NCBI GenBank assembly: GCA_008501585.1
Contig: QQUN01000072.1
Location: 1 to 64,000 of the forward strand
Reading direction: 5' to 3'
Source of the DNA: Pseudomonadota bacterium
GTDB lineage: Bacteria > Pseudomonadota > Gammaproteobacteria > Burkholderiales > Rhodocyclaceae
Length of the DNA: 64,000 nucleotides
The position numbers and the translations under genes were made by a program. The notes under the pieces were generated by a model, which did not search any database, was not told where the DNA came from, and was given only the letters and a program-made list of their open reading frames with translations. Below, piece after piece: positions 15,640 to 25,905 of this stretch. The number at the start of each line of letters is the position of its first letter. Within the stretch, counting starts at the first letter, position 1.

Positions 15640-17073
15640 TTACTGCCAGTCGCTGACCGCCTTCACCTCCAGGAACTCCTCCAGCCCCCACTCCCCGCCT
15701 TCGCGGCCGTTGCCGGATTGCTTGTAGCCGCCAAAGGGCGCGCCGGCGCCGAGCGGCTGGCCGTTGACCTCGATCATGCCGGCGCGCAAGGCGCTGGCGA
15801 CGCGCTTGGCGCGGGCCGGGTCCTGCGTCTGCACATAGTGGGTGAGGCCGTAGGGGCTGTCGTTGGCGATGGCGATGGCTTCGTCTTCGGTATCGAAGGG
15901 GATGATGCTGAGCACCGGGCCAAAGATTTCCTCGCGGGCGATGGTCATGCTGTTGCGCACGTCGGCGAACACCGTGGGGCGCACGAAGTAGCCGGTGTCG
16001 TGGCCTTCGGGCTTGCCCGGGCCGCCGGCGACGAGGCGGGCGCCTTCGTCGATGCCGGCCTGGATCAGGCGCTGGATCTTGTCGAACTGGGCGGCCGAGA
16101 CCACCGGGCCGATGTGCGGGCCTTCCTGGCCGGGTTGGCCGACGGCCGTGCCGCGTGCCACTTCGGCGGCGGTGGCGACGGCCTGCTCATAAATGCTGCG
16201 CTCGACCAGCATGCGCGTCGGTGCGTTGCACGACTGGCCGGAGTTGTTGAAGCAGCGGCGCACGCCACGCACCACGGCTTTCTCATCCGCATCGGCAAAG
16301 ATCAGGTTGGCGCCCTTGCCGCCCAGCTCCAGGCTGACGCGCTTGACGGTGTCGGCGGCGTTCCTGGAGATGGCGATACCGGCGCGGGTCGAGCCGGTGA
16401 AGGAGATCATGTCCACGTCCAGATGGCCCGACAGCTGCGTGCCCACGCCGGCGCCGTCGCCATTGACGAGGTTGAACACCCCGGCCGGGAAGCCGGCGGC
16501 GGCGATCATCTCGGCGAACAGCATCGAGGACAGCGGGGCGATTTCCGAGGGCTTGAGCACCACCGTGCAGCCAGCGGCCAGCGCGGGCACGACCTTGAGC
16601 GTGACCTGGTTCATCGGCCAGTTCCACGGCGTGATCAGGCCGCACACGCCGATCGGCTCGTAGCGGATGCGGGTGTTCGGCGCGTGTTCGCCCAACGTGC
16701 GCTCGAAGGCGAAGCTGCGCGCCGTGCGCAGGAAACTCTTGATGTGGCCGGCGCCGGCAGCGGCCTGGGCAGCCTTGGCGAGGCTGATCGGTGCGCCCAT
16801 CTCCTGCGAGATGGCCGCGGCCATCTCGTCGGCGCGTTCGGTGTAGATGCGCAGCAGGGTGTCAATGTGGCTCAGGCGTGCGTCTAGCGGCGTGTCGCGC
16901 CAGGCCGGGAAGGCGGCGCGGGCGGCGGCGACGGCGGCATCGGTGTCGGCGGCGCTGCCGAGCGAGATGACGGCGCAGGCGGCCTCGGTGGCGGGGTCGA
17001 TGACTTCAAGATCGTGCGCGACGGCGGGGGCGACCCAGCGGCCGTTGATGAAGAACTGGCGTTTGTCGAGCAT
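15640..17073 (-). CDS. NAD(P)-dependent aldehyde dehydrogenase
   Basis: A complete 477-residue ALDH-superfamily enzyme. The catalytic Cys is in NNSGQSCNAPTR and the general-base Glu in LELGGKGANL; the Rossmann part shows ITPWNWP and SFTGSTRAG; the C-terminus has FGGYKQSGNGREGG. It oxidises an aldehyde to the acid; the substrate cannot be read from sequence. It is the last gene of a four-gene minus-strand operon led by the acetylene-hydratase-like enzyme, whose expected product, if it hydrates a terminal alkyne in the same sense, would be an aldehyde. Confidence 0.88.
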   Translation of the reverse strand: MLDKRQFFINGRWVAPAVAHDLEVIDPATEAACAVISLGSAADTDAAVAAARAAFPAWRDTPLDARLSHIDTLLRIYTERADEMAAAISQEMGAPISLAKAAQAAAGAGHIKSFLRTARSFAFERTLGEHAPNTRIRYEPIGVCGLITPWNWPMNQVTLKVVPALAAGCTVVLKPSEIAPLSSMLFAEMIAAAGFPAGVFNLVNGDGAGVGTQLSGHLDVDMISFTGSTRAGIAISRNAADTVKRVSLELGGKGANLIFADADEKAVVRGVRRCFNNSGQSCNAPTRMLVERSIYEQAVATAAEVARGTAVGQPGQEGPHIGPVVSAAQFDKIQRLIQAGIDEGARLVAGGPGKPEGHDTGYFVRPTVFADVRNSMTIAREEIFGPVLSIIPFDTEDEAIAIANDSPYGLTHYVQTQDPARAKRVASALRAGMIEVNGQPLGAGAPFGGYKQSGNGREGGEWGLEEFLEVKAVSDWQ

Positions 17074-17174
17074 GGGCGGATTCTCTCGTTCGGGGCGTTG
17101 TTGTGCCGAAGGCGCGCGTGGCCGTGTTGGCCGGGCGTGCCCGGGGCGGTGACAGAGCGGACAGCTTACAGCGC

Positions 17175-17924
17175 CTAGGCGTTTCGAGGCTTCAGGAAGG
17201 CCGAGATGGCCGTCTGCGCCGGTGCTTTTCCGAGCAGCGCGAGAAACGCCTTCTCCTCGCGATCGATCGTCTCCAGCACGCTCGCGCACCGCGGTGCCTT
17301 CATGAGTTTCTTGCTTTCCTGAACGGATTCGGGCGGCAGGGCGGCCAGGCGCGCGGCATGGTCCATGGCCTCGACGATGGCCTGACCATCGCCGACGACG
17401 GCGGTGAGCAAACCCGCGTCAGCGGCTTGCTGGGCGCTGAACGGCTCGCCCAGCAAAAGGATTTGCGCCGCCCGCTTGTCGCCGGCGACCTGGGGCAGCC
17501 ACAGGCTGGACGCGCCCTCGGCACACACGCCGAGCTTGACGAATGGCGCGGCGAAGCGCGTGGAGGCGCCAGCGAACGCAAAATCGCAATGTCCGAGAAT
17601 GGTCGTGCCGATGCCGATCGCGCAGCCTTCAACCGCCGCGACGATGGGCTTGAAACAGCGTGCGGCCGCACGAAACAGCCGCATGGCCAGCAGTTCTGCG
17701 GGCTGCGGCACGAAGTCGGTAAGGTCGTTGCCGGCGGTGAAGTAGCCGCCGCTGCCGTGCAGGACGATGACCCGGATGTCGGGGTTCGATGCGGCCGAGT
17801 CGATGGCATCGGCCAGCTGGAGGTACATCTCGCCGTTAAGCGCATTGCGGTGGGAGGGGCGGTTGAGGGTCAACTGCAGGATGCCGTCGGCCTCGGAGCG
17901 AAGGATCAATGGGGTGTCTGTCAT
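17175..17924 (-). CDS. Enoyl-CoA hydratase/isomerase family protein
   Basis: A 249-residue crotonase-fold protein. The oxyanion-hole regions are visible as GSGGYFTAGNDLTDF and AVEGCAIGIGTTIL, and CAEGASSLWLPQVAG carries one conserved acidic residue. The GNDLTDF motif is more typical of delta3-delta2-enoyl-CoA isomerases than of true hydratases, so isomerase activity is possible. It lies between the MaoC and aldehyde dehydrogenase genes of the same operon, with gaps of 57 and 101 bases, implying CoA-thioester chemistry in the pathway. Confidence 0.82.
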   Translation of the reverse strand: MTDTPLILRSEADGILQLTLNRPSHRNALNGEMYLQLADAIDSAASNPDIRVIVLHGSGGYFTAGNDLTDFVPQPAELLAMRLFRAAARCFKPIVAAVEGCAIGIGTTILGHCDFAFAGASTRFAAPFVKLGVCAEGASSLWLPQVAGDKRAAQILLLGEPFSAQQAADAGLLTAVVGDGQAIVEAMDHAARLAALPPESVQESKKLMKAPRCASVLETIDREEKAFLALLGKAPAQTAISAFLKPRNA

Positions 17925-17981
17925 GGTGAATGCCTGAAGCGATGAAAAAAGAGTCGGATCAAGAGGGGGACCGTCTGGCCA

Positions 17982-18440
17982 CTATGGCACAAAGCGCTTG
18001 ACGACCAGGTTGGCGATGAAGGTCTGGACCACTTTTCCGTCCTGGTTGGTGGTGGTGATACGCAGCTTGAGCATGCCTTGCTCCGGTCGCGATCTGGACG
18101 GTCGTACCTCGAGGACTTCGGACTCGGCCTCCAGAACATCGCCGGGGCGCACGGGCGCGGGCCACTGCAGCGACTCCACGCCGGCGCCGATCACGCCGCC
18201 GGCCGGGCGGAAGGCGCTGTCGACCAGCAGCCGCATCGTGAGTGCGGCGGTGTGCCAGCCGCTGGCGGCCAGGCCCTGGAACAGGGTGTCCCCGGCCTGT
18301 GTGTCGTCGAGGTGGAAGGGCTGCGGATCGAAGTCGGCGGCAAAGCGCTTGATGGCGTTTGCGTCGATCTCGAGTCGGCCGGAGCCGAATGTCTGTCCGA
18401 CGGTGAAGTCTTCAAGGTACTGGCTTAATGGCAAGGGCAT
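17982..18440 (-). CDS. MaoC-like hydratase (hot-dog fold)
   Basis: A 152-residue single hot-dog domain protein of the MaoC family. It starts MPLPLSQYLEDFTVGQTF, has FAADFDPQPFHLD with the hydratase Asp and His, and ends with NQDGKVVQTFIANLVVKR. Such proteins add water to enoyl-CoA or act as thioesterase-like partners. ATG 18440 is preceded by AAGGAG only two bases away, so translation may be weak or coupled to the upstream gene 40 bases before it. It is the second gene of the operon. Confidence 0.82.
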   Translation of the reverse strand: MPLPLSQYLEDFTVGQTFGSGRLEIDANAIKRFAADFDPQPFHLDDTQAGDTLFQGLAASGWHTAALTMRLLVDSAFRPAGGVIGAGVESLQWPAPVRPGDVLEAESEVLEVRPSRSRPEQGMLKLRITTTNQDGKVVQTFIANLVVKRFVP

Positions 18441-18480
18441 GGCTCCTTTTTGATCGTGTCGGTTGGACGCTGCCGGATCC

Positions 18481-20691
18481 TCAGGTTTCCTGATCGGCAC
18501 AGCGCCGCACGCGGCAGGCGACGCCGCGCAAATGGGGGATGCCCTGTTCCTGGTCGAGATGCGCCGGGTCGTCGGGCGAGATCTGTGCATCGGCATGATC
18601 CCGGGCACCGCTCAGGCTGCCGTCGCCCTCTGCCCGCTCGGGCAGCCACCAGCCGTGCGGTACGCGGACCACGCTGCGCGGCATGTCGGTGCGGATGTCG
18701 GTTCGCAGCCGGACCCGGCCCTGGGGCGTTTCCACGTAGGCCCAGTCGCCAGCGGCGAGATTCAGGGCCGCGGCATCGTCGGGTGCAATGAACATCTGCG
18801 GCTCGGGGTTGCGTGCCCTGAGCGAGGCGATGTGCCGGTGCCCGGTCTGGAAGTATTCGTCCTCGCGAACGCCCATGAACATGGTGAGCGGATAGTCGGC
18901 ATGCGGTGCCGGATCGTCCCGCCAGTAGGGCAGGCTGTCGAAGCCCATGTCGCCGAGCACGCTGGCGCTGAGCTCGACCTTGCCGCTCGGTGTGGCAAAG
19001 CCGGTGGTTTCGTACTTGCGGTACTGCGGCGTGTGCATGTGGTAGGGGTGCTTCTCGGCAAAGGTGGCGAAATCCATGCCGAGCTTGTGCACACGGTAGT
19101 CGAGCAGCGCCTCGTTGCTCTCCCACGGGAAGTGCGTGCCGAGACCCATCCGGTGGGCGAGATCGCGCCAGAAGTCATAGGCCCCGCGGCATTCGCCCGG
19201 CGGCGCGACGGCCTGTTGCGAGGGCCGGTAGATCGCCGTCCAGCCGAAGCTGTCCGACAGGGCGTTGCGCTCCAGCCAGGCGTCGCCCGGCAGCACATAG
19301 TCGGCAAGCTGGGCGGTGGGGGTGCGAAAGTGTTCGAAGGCGACAACCAGATCCTGGTTGAGGATCGCCCGTTCCATCAGCTGCATGTTGGCGAAGCTCA
19401 TCAGGGTGTTGTTGCCGAGGCTGAAGAAGGCCTTGACCGGATAGGGGGCGCCTTCGGCCATGGCGCGGAACACCGCGCTGGGCGTGGCCATCATGCCGCC
19501 GCTGACGATGTTCGGCCAGTCGTGCCCCCACACTCGCCGGCTGGCCGCCTTGAGCGCGCTGGCGGCGCGGTAAGTGAAGGCCGGATGCGCGTCGGCGCCC
19601 AGTTGCTTCGCCTGCTGGGCGGCCGGCAAGGCGTCGTGCATCTCGAGTTCGGATTCGCTGACGATATCGGGGTGAAAACCGTGCAGCAGTTCGCCGCCGG
19701 GGACGTCCAGGTTGCCGCAGATGGCGCGCAGGGTGCACATCAGGCGGATCGCCGAGGTCGAATTGCGCTGCTGGTCGGTCACCGGGGTCCAGGGAATGAC
19801 GGCCGGGGAGCTGCCGGCATACAGGCGCGCGGCCTGTGCGATCAGCTCGGGATCGACCCCGGTGAGCTTTGCCACGCGCGACAGGGGAAAGGCGTCGACA
19901 CGCTGGCGAAGGGCGTCGAAGCCGGTCGTCCAGCGGGCGACGAAATCCGCGTCGTAGCGTCCCTCGTCGAGAATGACCTTGAGCCAGCCAAAGCACATGG
20001 CCGCGTCGCTGCCGGGCTTCAGTGGCAACCACAGGTCGGCCCGCTCCGCGCTCTCGCTCTTGCGCGGATCCATCACGATCAGCTTGGCGCCCCGGTCCTG
20101 CGCACGGCGGATGGCGTTGTAGATCGGGGTCCAGGAGTGCTGTTTGGGGTTGTGCCCGAACAGCGCGATGCAGTGGGTCTGGGTGTAGTCGGGGAAGGGG
20201 TACCAGCCGTAGACCAGGCGGTTGACCGCGGCCGTGTTGCCGGCACACAGCGCCACGCCGCTGATCCAGTTCGGCGAGCCGAGCAGGTTCATGAAGCGGC
20301 GACAGGCGCCATTGTCGGTCTGGGTGTTCCAGGGCGAGGTCGACACCGCCAGCGCCTCCGGCCCATGGGTGTCGACGATCGTCTGAAGCCGGTCCGCGAT
20401 GTCGCTCATCGCGGTCTCCCAGCTGACGGTTTCCCACTGGCCGGCGCCGCGCGGGCCGACCCGGCGAAGCGGTTGCATGATGCGCTTGGGGTGGCTGAGC
20501 CCCTCCGGCGCATGCACGCCCTTCATGCAGATGTTGGCCTTGAGCGGGCGCGGGTCGATGGCCTTGACCCGGACGTCGCCAACCCGGCCCGATGCGGGAA
20601 TCTCGACGTTGACCTGACAGTAGATGTCACACCCCGAGCACAGCGCGCGCACCGTGCCGACCGTGGGATTCTGACCGCTGACTCGATTCAT
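18481..20691 (-). CDS. Acetylene hydratase-like molybdo/tungsto-enzyme (DMSO reductase family)
   Basis: The 736-residue protein has no Tat signal and is probably cytoplasmic. Cluster ligands Cys18, Cys21, Cys25 and Cys55 have the same spacing (x2, x3, x29) that I recall for Pelobacter acetylene hydratase (Cys9, 12, 16, 46), and Asp22 directly follows the second Cys, as the catalytic Asp13 does there. Cys149 in ALCAGNTAAVN matches the metal ligand Cys141 within one position, and FMNLLGSPNW, LADYVLPGDAWLER and DQEQGIPHLRG also resemble that enzyme. A non-redox hydration of an alkyne or related bond is inferred. Divergent LysR upstream; three catabolic genes downstream. Confidence 0.75.
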   Translation of the reverse strand: MNRVSGQNPTVGTVRALCSGCDIYCQVNVEIPASGRVGDVRVKAIDPRPLKANICMKGVHAPEGLSHPKRIMQPLRRVGPRGAGQWETVSWETAMSDIADRLQTIVDTHGPEALAVSTSPWNTQTDNGACRRFMNLLGSPNWISGVALCAGNTAAVNRLVYGWYPFPDYTQTHCIALFGHNPKQHSWTPIYNAIRRAQDRGAKLIVMDPRKSESAERADLWLPLKPGSDAAMCFGWLKVILDEGRYDADFVARWTTGFDALRQRVDAFPLSRVAKLTGVDPELIAQAARLYAGSSPAVIPWTPVTDQQRNSTSAIRLMCTLRAICGNLDVPGGELLHGFHPDIVSESELEMHDALPAAQQAKQLGADAHPAFTYRAASALKAASRRVWGHDWPNIVSGGMMATPSAVFRAMAEGAPYPVKAFFSLGNNTLMSFANMQLMERAILNQDLVVAFEHFRTPTAQLADYVLPGDAWLERNALSDSFGWTAIYRPSQQAVAPPGECRGAYDFWRDLAHRMGLGTHFPWESNEALLDYRVHKLGMDFATFAEKHPYHMHTPQYRKYETTGFATPSGKVELSASVLGDMGFDSLPYWRDDPAPHADYPLTMFMGVREDEYFQTGHRHIASLRARNPEPQMFIAPDDAAALNLAAGDWAYVETPQGRVRLRTDIRTDMPRSVVRVPHGWWLPERAEGDGSLSGARDHADAQISPDDPAHLDQEQGIPHLRGVACRVRRCADQET

Positions 20692-20842
20692 GGTGTTCTC
20701 TCCAGTCGCTGTGCGCCACCGGTCGGCCCGTCAGTTCCGTGGCGGCGGGGGCGGGCTGTCCGATCCGGCGCGCGTGCCGTGGGACGCGTGGAAGGTGTGC
20801 GGCGATTGTGGCGGTGGGCCGATGCACCGGCAAATCATTTAA

Positions 20843-20858
20843 TATGGCGTACGCTATA
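20843..20858. promoter_or_regulatory. LysR-type palindromic operator in divergent promoter region
   Basis: TATGGCGTACGCTATA is a near-perfect palindrome around GCGTACGC and fits the LysR T-N11-A pattern. It lies 14 bases before the LysR start and about 150 bases before the divergent hydratase gene, in an AT-rich patch unlike the flanks. It is the most likely autoregulatory and activator site of this pair. Confidence 0.55.
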
Positions 20859-20871
20859 GTTTTTCTATGCC

Positions 20872-21780
20872 ATGAACCGATATCCCCCTCTCAAAGCACT
20901 GGTTGTGTTTGATGCTGTTATGCAGAGCGGCAGTTTTTCTCTTGCGTCGGAGGCGCTGTGCGTGACCCCCGGCGCGGTCGGGCAGCAGATTCAGAAGCTG
21001 GAAGAATGGCTGGGTGTCGCCTTGTTCATCCGTCGGGTTCGGCAAGTGCAGCCTACCGAGGAGGCGAAAAAGTACTGGCAACGGATCCAGCCGGCCTTGG
21101 TGCTGATTGCCGACACCAGCCAGAAAGTCAGGGCCAGTCGACGGATGGCGGTGTCGTTATCCATGCCGCCGACCTTTGCCGCCAAGTGGTTCACCGGCCG
21201 AATGGCGCGATTGCTGACCCAGCATCCGGAACTCGAGTTGCATCTGAACGCGTCGATGGTGGCGGTAGACTTCGAGCGCGAATCCATCGATCTGGCGGTT
21301 CGCTACTTCGCGGAGCCCAATCCCGACCTCGATGCCACCCTGTTGTTCAAGGATTCGGCTCATGTCTATTGCGCGCCCGATTACGCGAAGACGTTTGCAC
21401 TGGGAGCCGCGGATGATCTGGTGCGCGCCACGCTGCTGGTGACGTCCATGCATCCCCACTGGCACGAATGGCTCGGCGCATTCAGCGGCATCGGTGAGGC
21501 GCGGATGGCCGCCATCCCGCGCATCCACTTTGACCAGTCGTTGATGGCGATCGAAGCAGCGAAGCAGGGGCAAGGGGTGATCATGACCAGTCCGCTGCTG
21601 GTCGAAGCCGAGGTCAACGGCGGGGCACTGATTGCGCCATTCCCATCCTTTTTGCCGCTTGCCAGTGGTTACTACGTGGTTCATCACCGCCAGCTCGACC
21701 TCCGACCGGCTGCCGCAGTGGTCAAGCAGTGGTTGATCGATGAGGCAGAGGACGGGGCATTGCTGCCGGTTGGCGCCTGA
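20872..21780 (+). CDS. LysR-type regulator (GcvA-like) of the hydratase operon
   Basis: A 302-residue LysR protein of the GcvA-like group: it begins MNRYPPLKALVVFDAVMQSG and its helix-turn-helix contains SLASEALCVTPGAVGQQIQ. The effector domain has the LAVRYFAEPNPDLDA segment typical of the group. It is transcribed away from the acetylene-hydratase-like operon, separated by 180 bases that hold a palindromic LysR-type site, so it is the likely regulator of that operon. The inducer is unknown. Confidence 0.87.
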   Translation: MNRYPPLKALVVFDAVMQSGSFSLASEALCVTPGAVGQQIQKLEEWLGVALFIRRVRQVQPTEEAKKYWQRIQPALVLIADTSQKVRASRRMAVSLSMPPTFAAKWFTGRMARLLTQHPELELHLNASMVAVDFERESIDLAVRYFAEPNPDLDATLLFKDSAHVYCAPDYAKTFALGAADDLVRATLLVTSMHPHWHEWLGAFSGIGEARMAAIPRIHFDQSLMAIEAAKQGQGVIMTSPLLVEAEVNGGALIAPFPSFLPLASGYYVVHHRQLDLRPAAAVVKQWLIDEAEDGALLPVGA

Positions 21781-21847
21781 GGGGCGAGCACCGGCGGCCT
21801 GCCGGCGTGCGGGCCACCGGCGCAAGGCCGCCCGTGACGCAGCCGGC

Positions 21848-22249
21848 CTACAGCGACTGGCTGTCGATGAAGCGCGCTTCCTGCGTGCGGCCGCCAAAGC
21901 CCCAGGCGTCGGCGCGCACATCGTCGATGACGATGTAGCTGGCCGGATCGAGCCCGGGCAGCAGCGCGGCCAGATCGTCGAACACGCGCCGCAGGTAGAC
22001 CGCTTTTTGCGCCTTGGTGTTGGTGCCGTCGGTGATCTTCACGTCCAGGTGAAAGGCGCTGCGGCCGGTGTCGGCGAGGCGGACGCCACCGATGCGCCAG
22101 CGGCGCGGATCGACGAATTCGACGGTGACCGAGGTGACTTCCGGCTTCTTGCCGAGCAGGGCGGTGGTGTGCTCGAGCAGCACGGCGCTGGTGCGCTCGG
22201 CGAGCGTGTCCGAGGCTTCGGCCGCGAGGCGCAGGTGCAGATAAGGCAT
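21848..22249 (-). CDS. Tautomerase-superfamily protein (4-OT/CHMI-like)
   Basis: A 133-residue protein starting Met-Pro, which exposes the catalytic N-terminal Pro after Met removal. Two beta-alpha-beta halves are visible, the first (PYLHLRLAAEASDTLAERT) and the second starting near FHLDVKITDGTNTKAQKAV, as in CHMI-like or fused 4-oxalocrotonate tautomerases. It would catalyse keto-enol tautomerisation; the substrate is unknown. It is the last gene of the doxX-GST-tautomerase operon, 47 bases after the GST gene. Confidence 0.75.
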   Translation of the reverse strand: MPYLHLRLAAEASDTLAERTSAVLLEHTTALLGKKPEVTSVTVEFVDPRRWRIGGVRLADTGRSAFHLDVKITDGTNTKAQKAVYLRRVFDDLAALLPGLDPASYIVIDDVRADAWGFGGRTQEARFIDSQSL

Positions 22250-22296
22250 GGCGGGTCTCCAGTGTGCCCGCCCCGGGCGGGGCGGGCGGGATGGGC

Positions 22297-22905
22297 TCAG
22301 CGGTTGAGGCCCTCGGCTTCGCGCGCGGCCTTGACCGACGCGCGGGCGCCGACGCGTTCCAGGAAGGCGGTGATGGCCGGCCAGCGGCTCACATCCACCC
22401 CCACGAACTGACCCCAGCCGAGCACCGTGTAGAGGTAGCCGTCGGCCACCGTGAACTGGCTGCCGGTGAGGTAGTCCTGGCCTTCGAGCCGCTGGGCGAT
22501 GGTGCCGATGCGGTTGGCCAGATGCGTCTTGGCCGTGGCCTTGGTGGCCTCGGGCGTGTCCGGCTTGAACAGCGGCGAGAAGCCTTTGTGGATCTCCGAG
22601 TTGATGAAGCCGAGCAGCGACTGCAGCTGATAGCGCGGCAGCGTGCCGTTGGCCGGGGCGAGGCCGCTCTGCGGCGCCTGGTCGGCGATGTACTGCACGA
22701 TGGCCGGGCCTTCGGTGAGGATGGTGCCGTCATCGAGTTCCAGCGCGGGCACATAGCCGTTGGGGTTGATGGCCAGATAGTCGCGGCCGTCGGCGGTCTG
22801 CTTGGTCTTGAGGTCGACCCGCACCAGTTCGAAGGGCAGGCCCGCCTCGCGCAAGGCGATGTGGGGGGAGTGCGAGCAGGTGCCGGGGGCGAAATACAGT
22901 TTCAT
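22297..22905 (-). CDS. Glutathione S-transferase (beta class-like)
   Basis: A 202-residue GST with thioredoxin-like N-terminal domain MKLYFAPGTCSHSPHIALRE, where Cys10 is the beta-class catalytic residue, NPNGYVPALELDDG with the cis-Pro, and TEGPAIVQYIAD for the glutathione-binding Glu. The helical C-terminal domain carries the FTVADGYLYTVL folding motif. It conjugates glutathione to electrophiles in the cytoplasm. It stands between doxX and a tautomerase gene, a common detoxification arrangement under a divergent LysR. Confidence 0.9.
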   Translation of the reverse strand: MKLYFAPGTCSHSPHIALREAGLPFELVRVDLKTKQTADGRDYLAINPNGYVPALELDDGTILTEGPAIVQYIADQAPQSGLAPANGTLPRYQLQSLLGFINSEIHKGFSPLFKPDTPEATKATAKTHLANRIGTIAQRLEGQDYLTGSQFTVADGYLYTVLGWGQFVGVDVSRWPAITAFLERVGARASVKAAREAEGLNR

Positions 22906-22938
22906 GGTGGTCTCCGTTGGGTTGTGCTGCGTTGGGGG

Positions 22939-23370
22939 TCAGGCAGTCTGGCCGATCAGCGCATGCTGACGCAGCCGCAGGTTGTCGAGGGCAAAGGCGC
23001 CGCTGCCGAGCAGGGCCTGGGCGAGTGCGGCGATGGCGAGGTAGACCGGATATTCCCACCCGCCGTTCGCGGCACTGAACACCCAGCCGTTGCCGGCATG
23101 AACGCTGGCGGCGCCAAGCAATACCGGCAGCAGGGCCAGGCTCACCCAGCGGGTCTGCAGGCCGGCCACCAGCGCCAGGCCGCCGAGCAGTTCCATCGGC
23201 GTGACGAGGTAGGCCAGCGCGCCGGGCAGGCCGACGGATTCGAAGAAGCCGGCGGTGCCGGGCAGGGTGAAGACCACGATCTTGAGCAGGGCATGGGCAA
23301 TGAACATGACGCCCAGCGTGACGCGGAGCAGGGCAATGCCAAGGGCGGTGGTGTCGATACGGGTTTGCAT
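22939..23370 (-). CDS. DoxX family membrane protein
   Basis: A 143-residue integral membrane protein with about four hydrophobic segments. The family pattern LLRVTLGVMFIAHALLKI near the N-terminus and MELLGGLALVAGLQTRW in the middle is clear. DoxX-like proteins are small quinone-linked or redox-stress membrane proteins of poorly known function. It leads a minus-strand operon with GST and tautomerase genes and is divergent from a LysR gene 124 bases away. Confidence 0.83.
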   Translation of the reverse strand: MQTRIDTTALGIALLRVTLGVMFIAHALLKIVVFTLPGTAGFFESVGLPGALAYLVTPMELLGGLALVAGLQTRWVSLALLPVLLGAASVHAGNGWVFSAANGGWEYPVYLAIAALAQALLGSGAFALDNLRLRQHALIGQTA

Positions 23371-23494
23371 GATGAACGCCTCTCTGTCGGGAGCGCGACA
23401 CGATGTCGCGCGTTGAAGTGAACTCTAGTCATCCCTTGTTCGTGGATAAACTGGCGTACCATCAATTCACTGTTGCAATTGGCGGGATAGTTGA

Positions 23495-24385
23495 ATGGAC
23501 CGGATCGAGGCCATGCGGGCCTTCTGCGAGGTGGTGGAGGCGGGCGGTTTTGCCGCGGCGGCGGCGCGGATGGGGCTGTCGACCTCGGCCATCTCCCGTC
23601 AGGTGGCACAGCTGGAGGCGCATCTGAACGTGCGCCTGCTCAACCGCACCACGCGCAAGGTGAGCCCGACCGACGCCGGCCAGGCCTATTTCGAGCGCTG
23701 CGTGCAGTGGTTGGCCGAGCTGGACGAGACCGAGGCGGTGATGGCCGGCGAGGCGCGGCGCCCGTCGGGCCGGCTGCGCCTGTCAGCACCGATTGCCTTC
23801 TCGGTGCATCGGCTGGCGCCGGCGTTTGCCGCTTTCTTGCAGCGCTACCCCGAGGTGACGCTGGATGTGGCGCTGTCGGACAACGTGGCGGATTTCATCG
23901 ACGAGGGGCTGGACCTGGCGATCCGCGTCGGTCGCCTCGGCAGCGAGAACCTGGTGGCGCGGCGCATCGACTCGGCGCGGCTGATGCTCGCCGCCTCGCC
24001 GGCCTATCTCGCGGCGCGGGGCACGCCGGCCCACCCGGAGGCGCTGGCCGAGCACGACTGCTTTGTCTACAGCTACGCGGCCTCCGGCAGTCTGTGGCAG
24101 TTTCAGGGGCCGGATGGCGAGAGCATTGCGGTGCGGGTCAATGGTGCGGTGCGTGCCAACAACGGCATCTTGCTGGCGGAGATGGCCAGTTGCGGTCGAG
24201 GCATCGTGCAGGTGCCGGATTTCCTCGTCCAGCCCCTGCTCGACAGCGGCCGCCTGGTGGCGGTGCTGACCGACTGGGAACCGCCGCCGCTGGCGATCCA
24301 TGCGGTGTACCCGACGCGCCGGCACCTGTCGGCCAAGGTGCAGGCGTTGGTCGGCTTCCTGACCGAGTGGTTCGCCGCCCGGTAA
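23495..24385 (+). CDS. LysR-type regulator of the doxX-GST operon
   Basis: A 296-residue LysR protein of the DsdC/CrgA-like group, starting MDRIEAMRAFCEVVEAGGF with helix-turn-helix residues FAAAAARMGLSTSAISRQV. The effector domain shows LSAPIAFSVHRLAPAF and ELDLAIRVGRL-type motifs (here GLDLAIRVGRLGSENLVAR). It is divergent from the doxX-GST-tautomerase operon, making that the likely target, with an electrophile or quinone as possible inducer. Only seven bases separate its stop from the convergent dehydrogenase gene. Confidence 0.87.
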   Translation: MDRIEAMRAFCEVVEAGGFAAAAARMGLSTSAISRQVAQLEAHLNVRLLNRTTRKVSPTDAGQAYFERCVQWLAELDETEAVMAGEARRPSGRLRLSAPIAFSVHRLAPAFAAFLQRYPEVTLDVALSDNVADFIDEGLDLAIRVGRLGSENLVARRIDSARLMLAASPAYLAARGTPAHPEALAEHDCFVYSYAASGSLWQFQGPDGESIAVRVNGAVRANNGILLAEMASCGRGIVQVPDFLVQPLLDSGRLVAVLTDWEPPPLAIHAVYPTRRHLSAKVQALVGFLTEWFAAR

Positions 24386-24391
24386 GCGCTC

Positions 24392-25885
<1,494 letters not shown>

Positions 25886-25905
25886 GGTCGATTCCTGTGT
25901 GAAGG

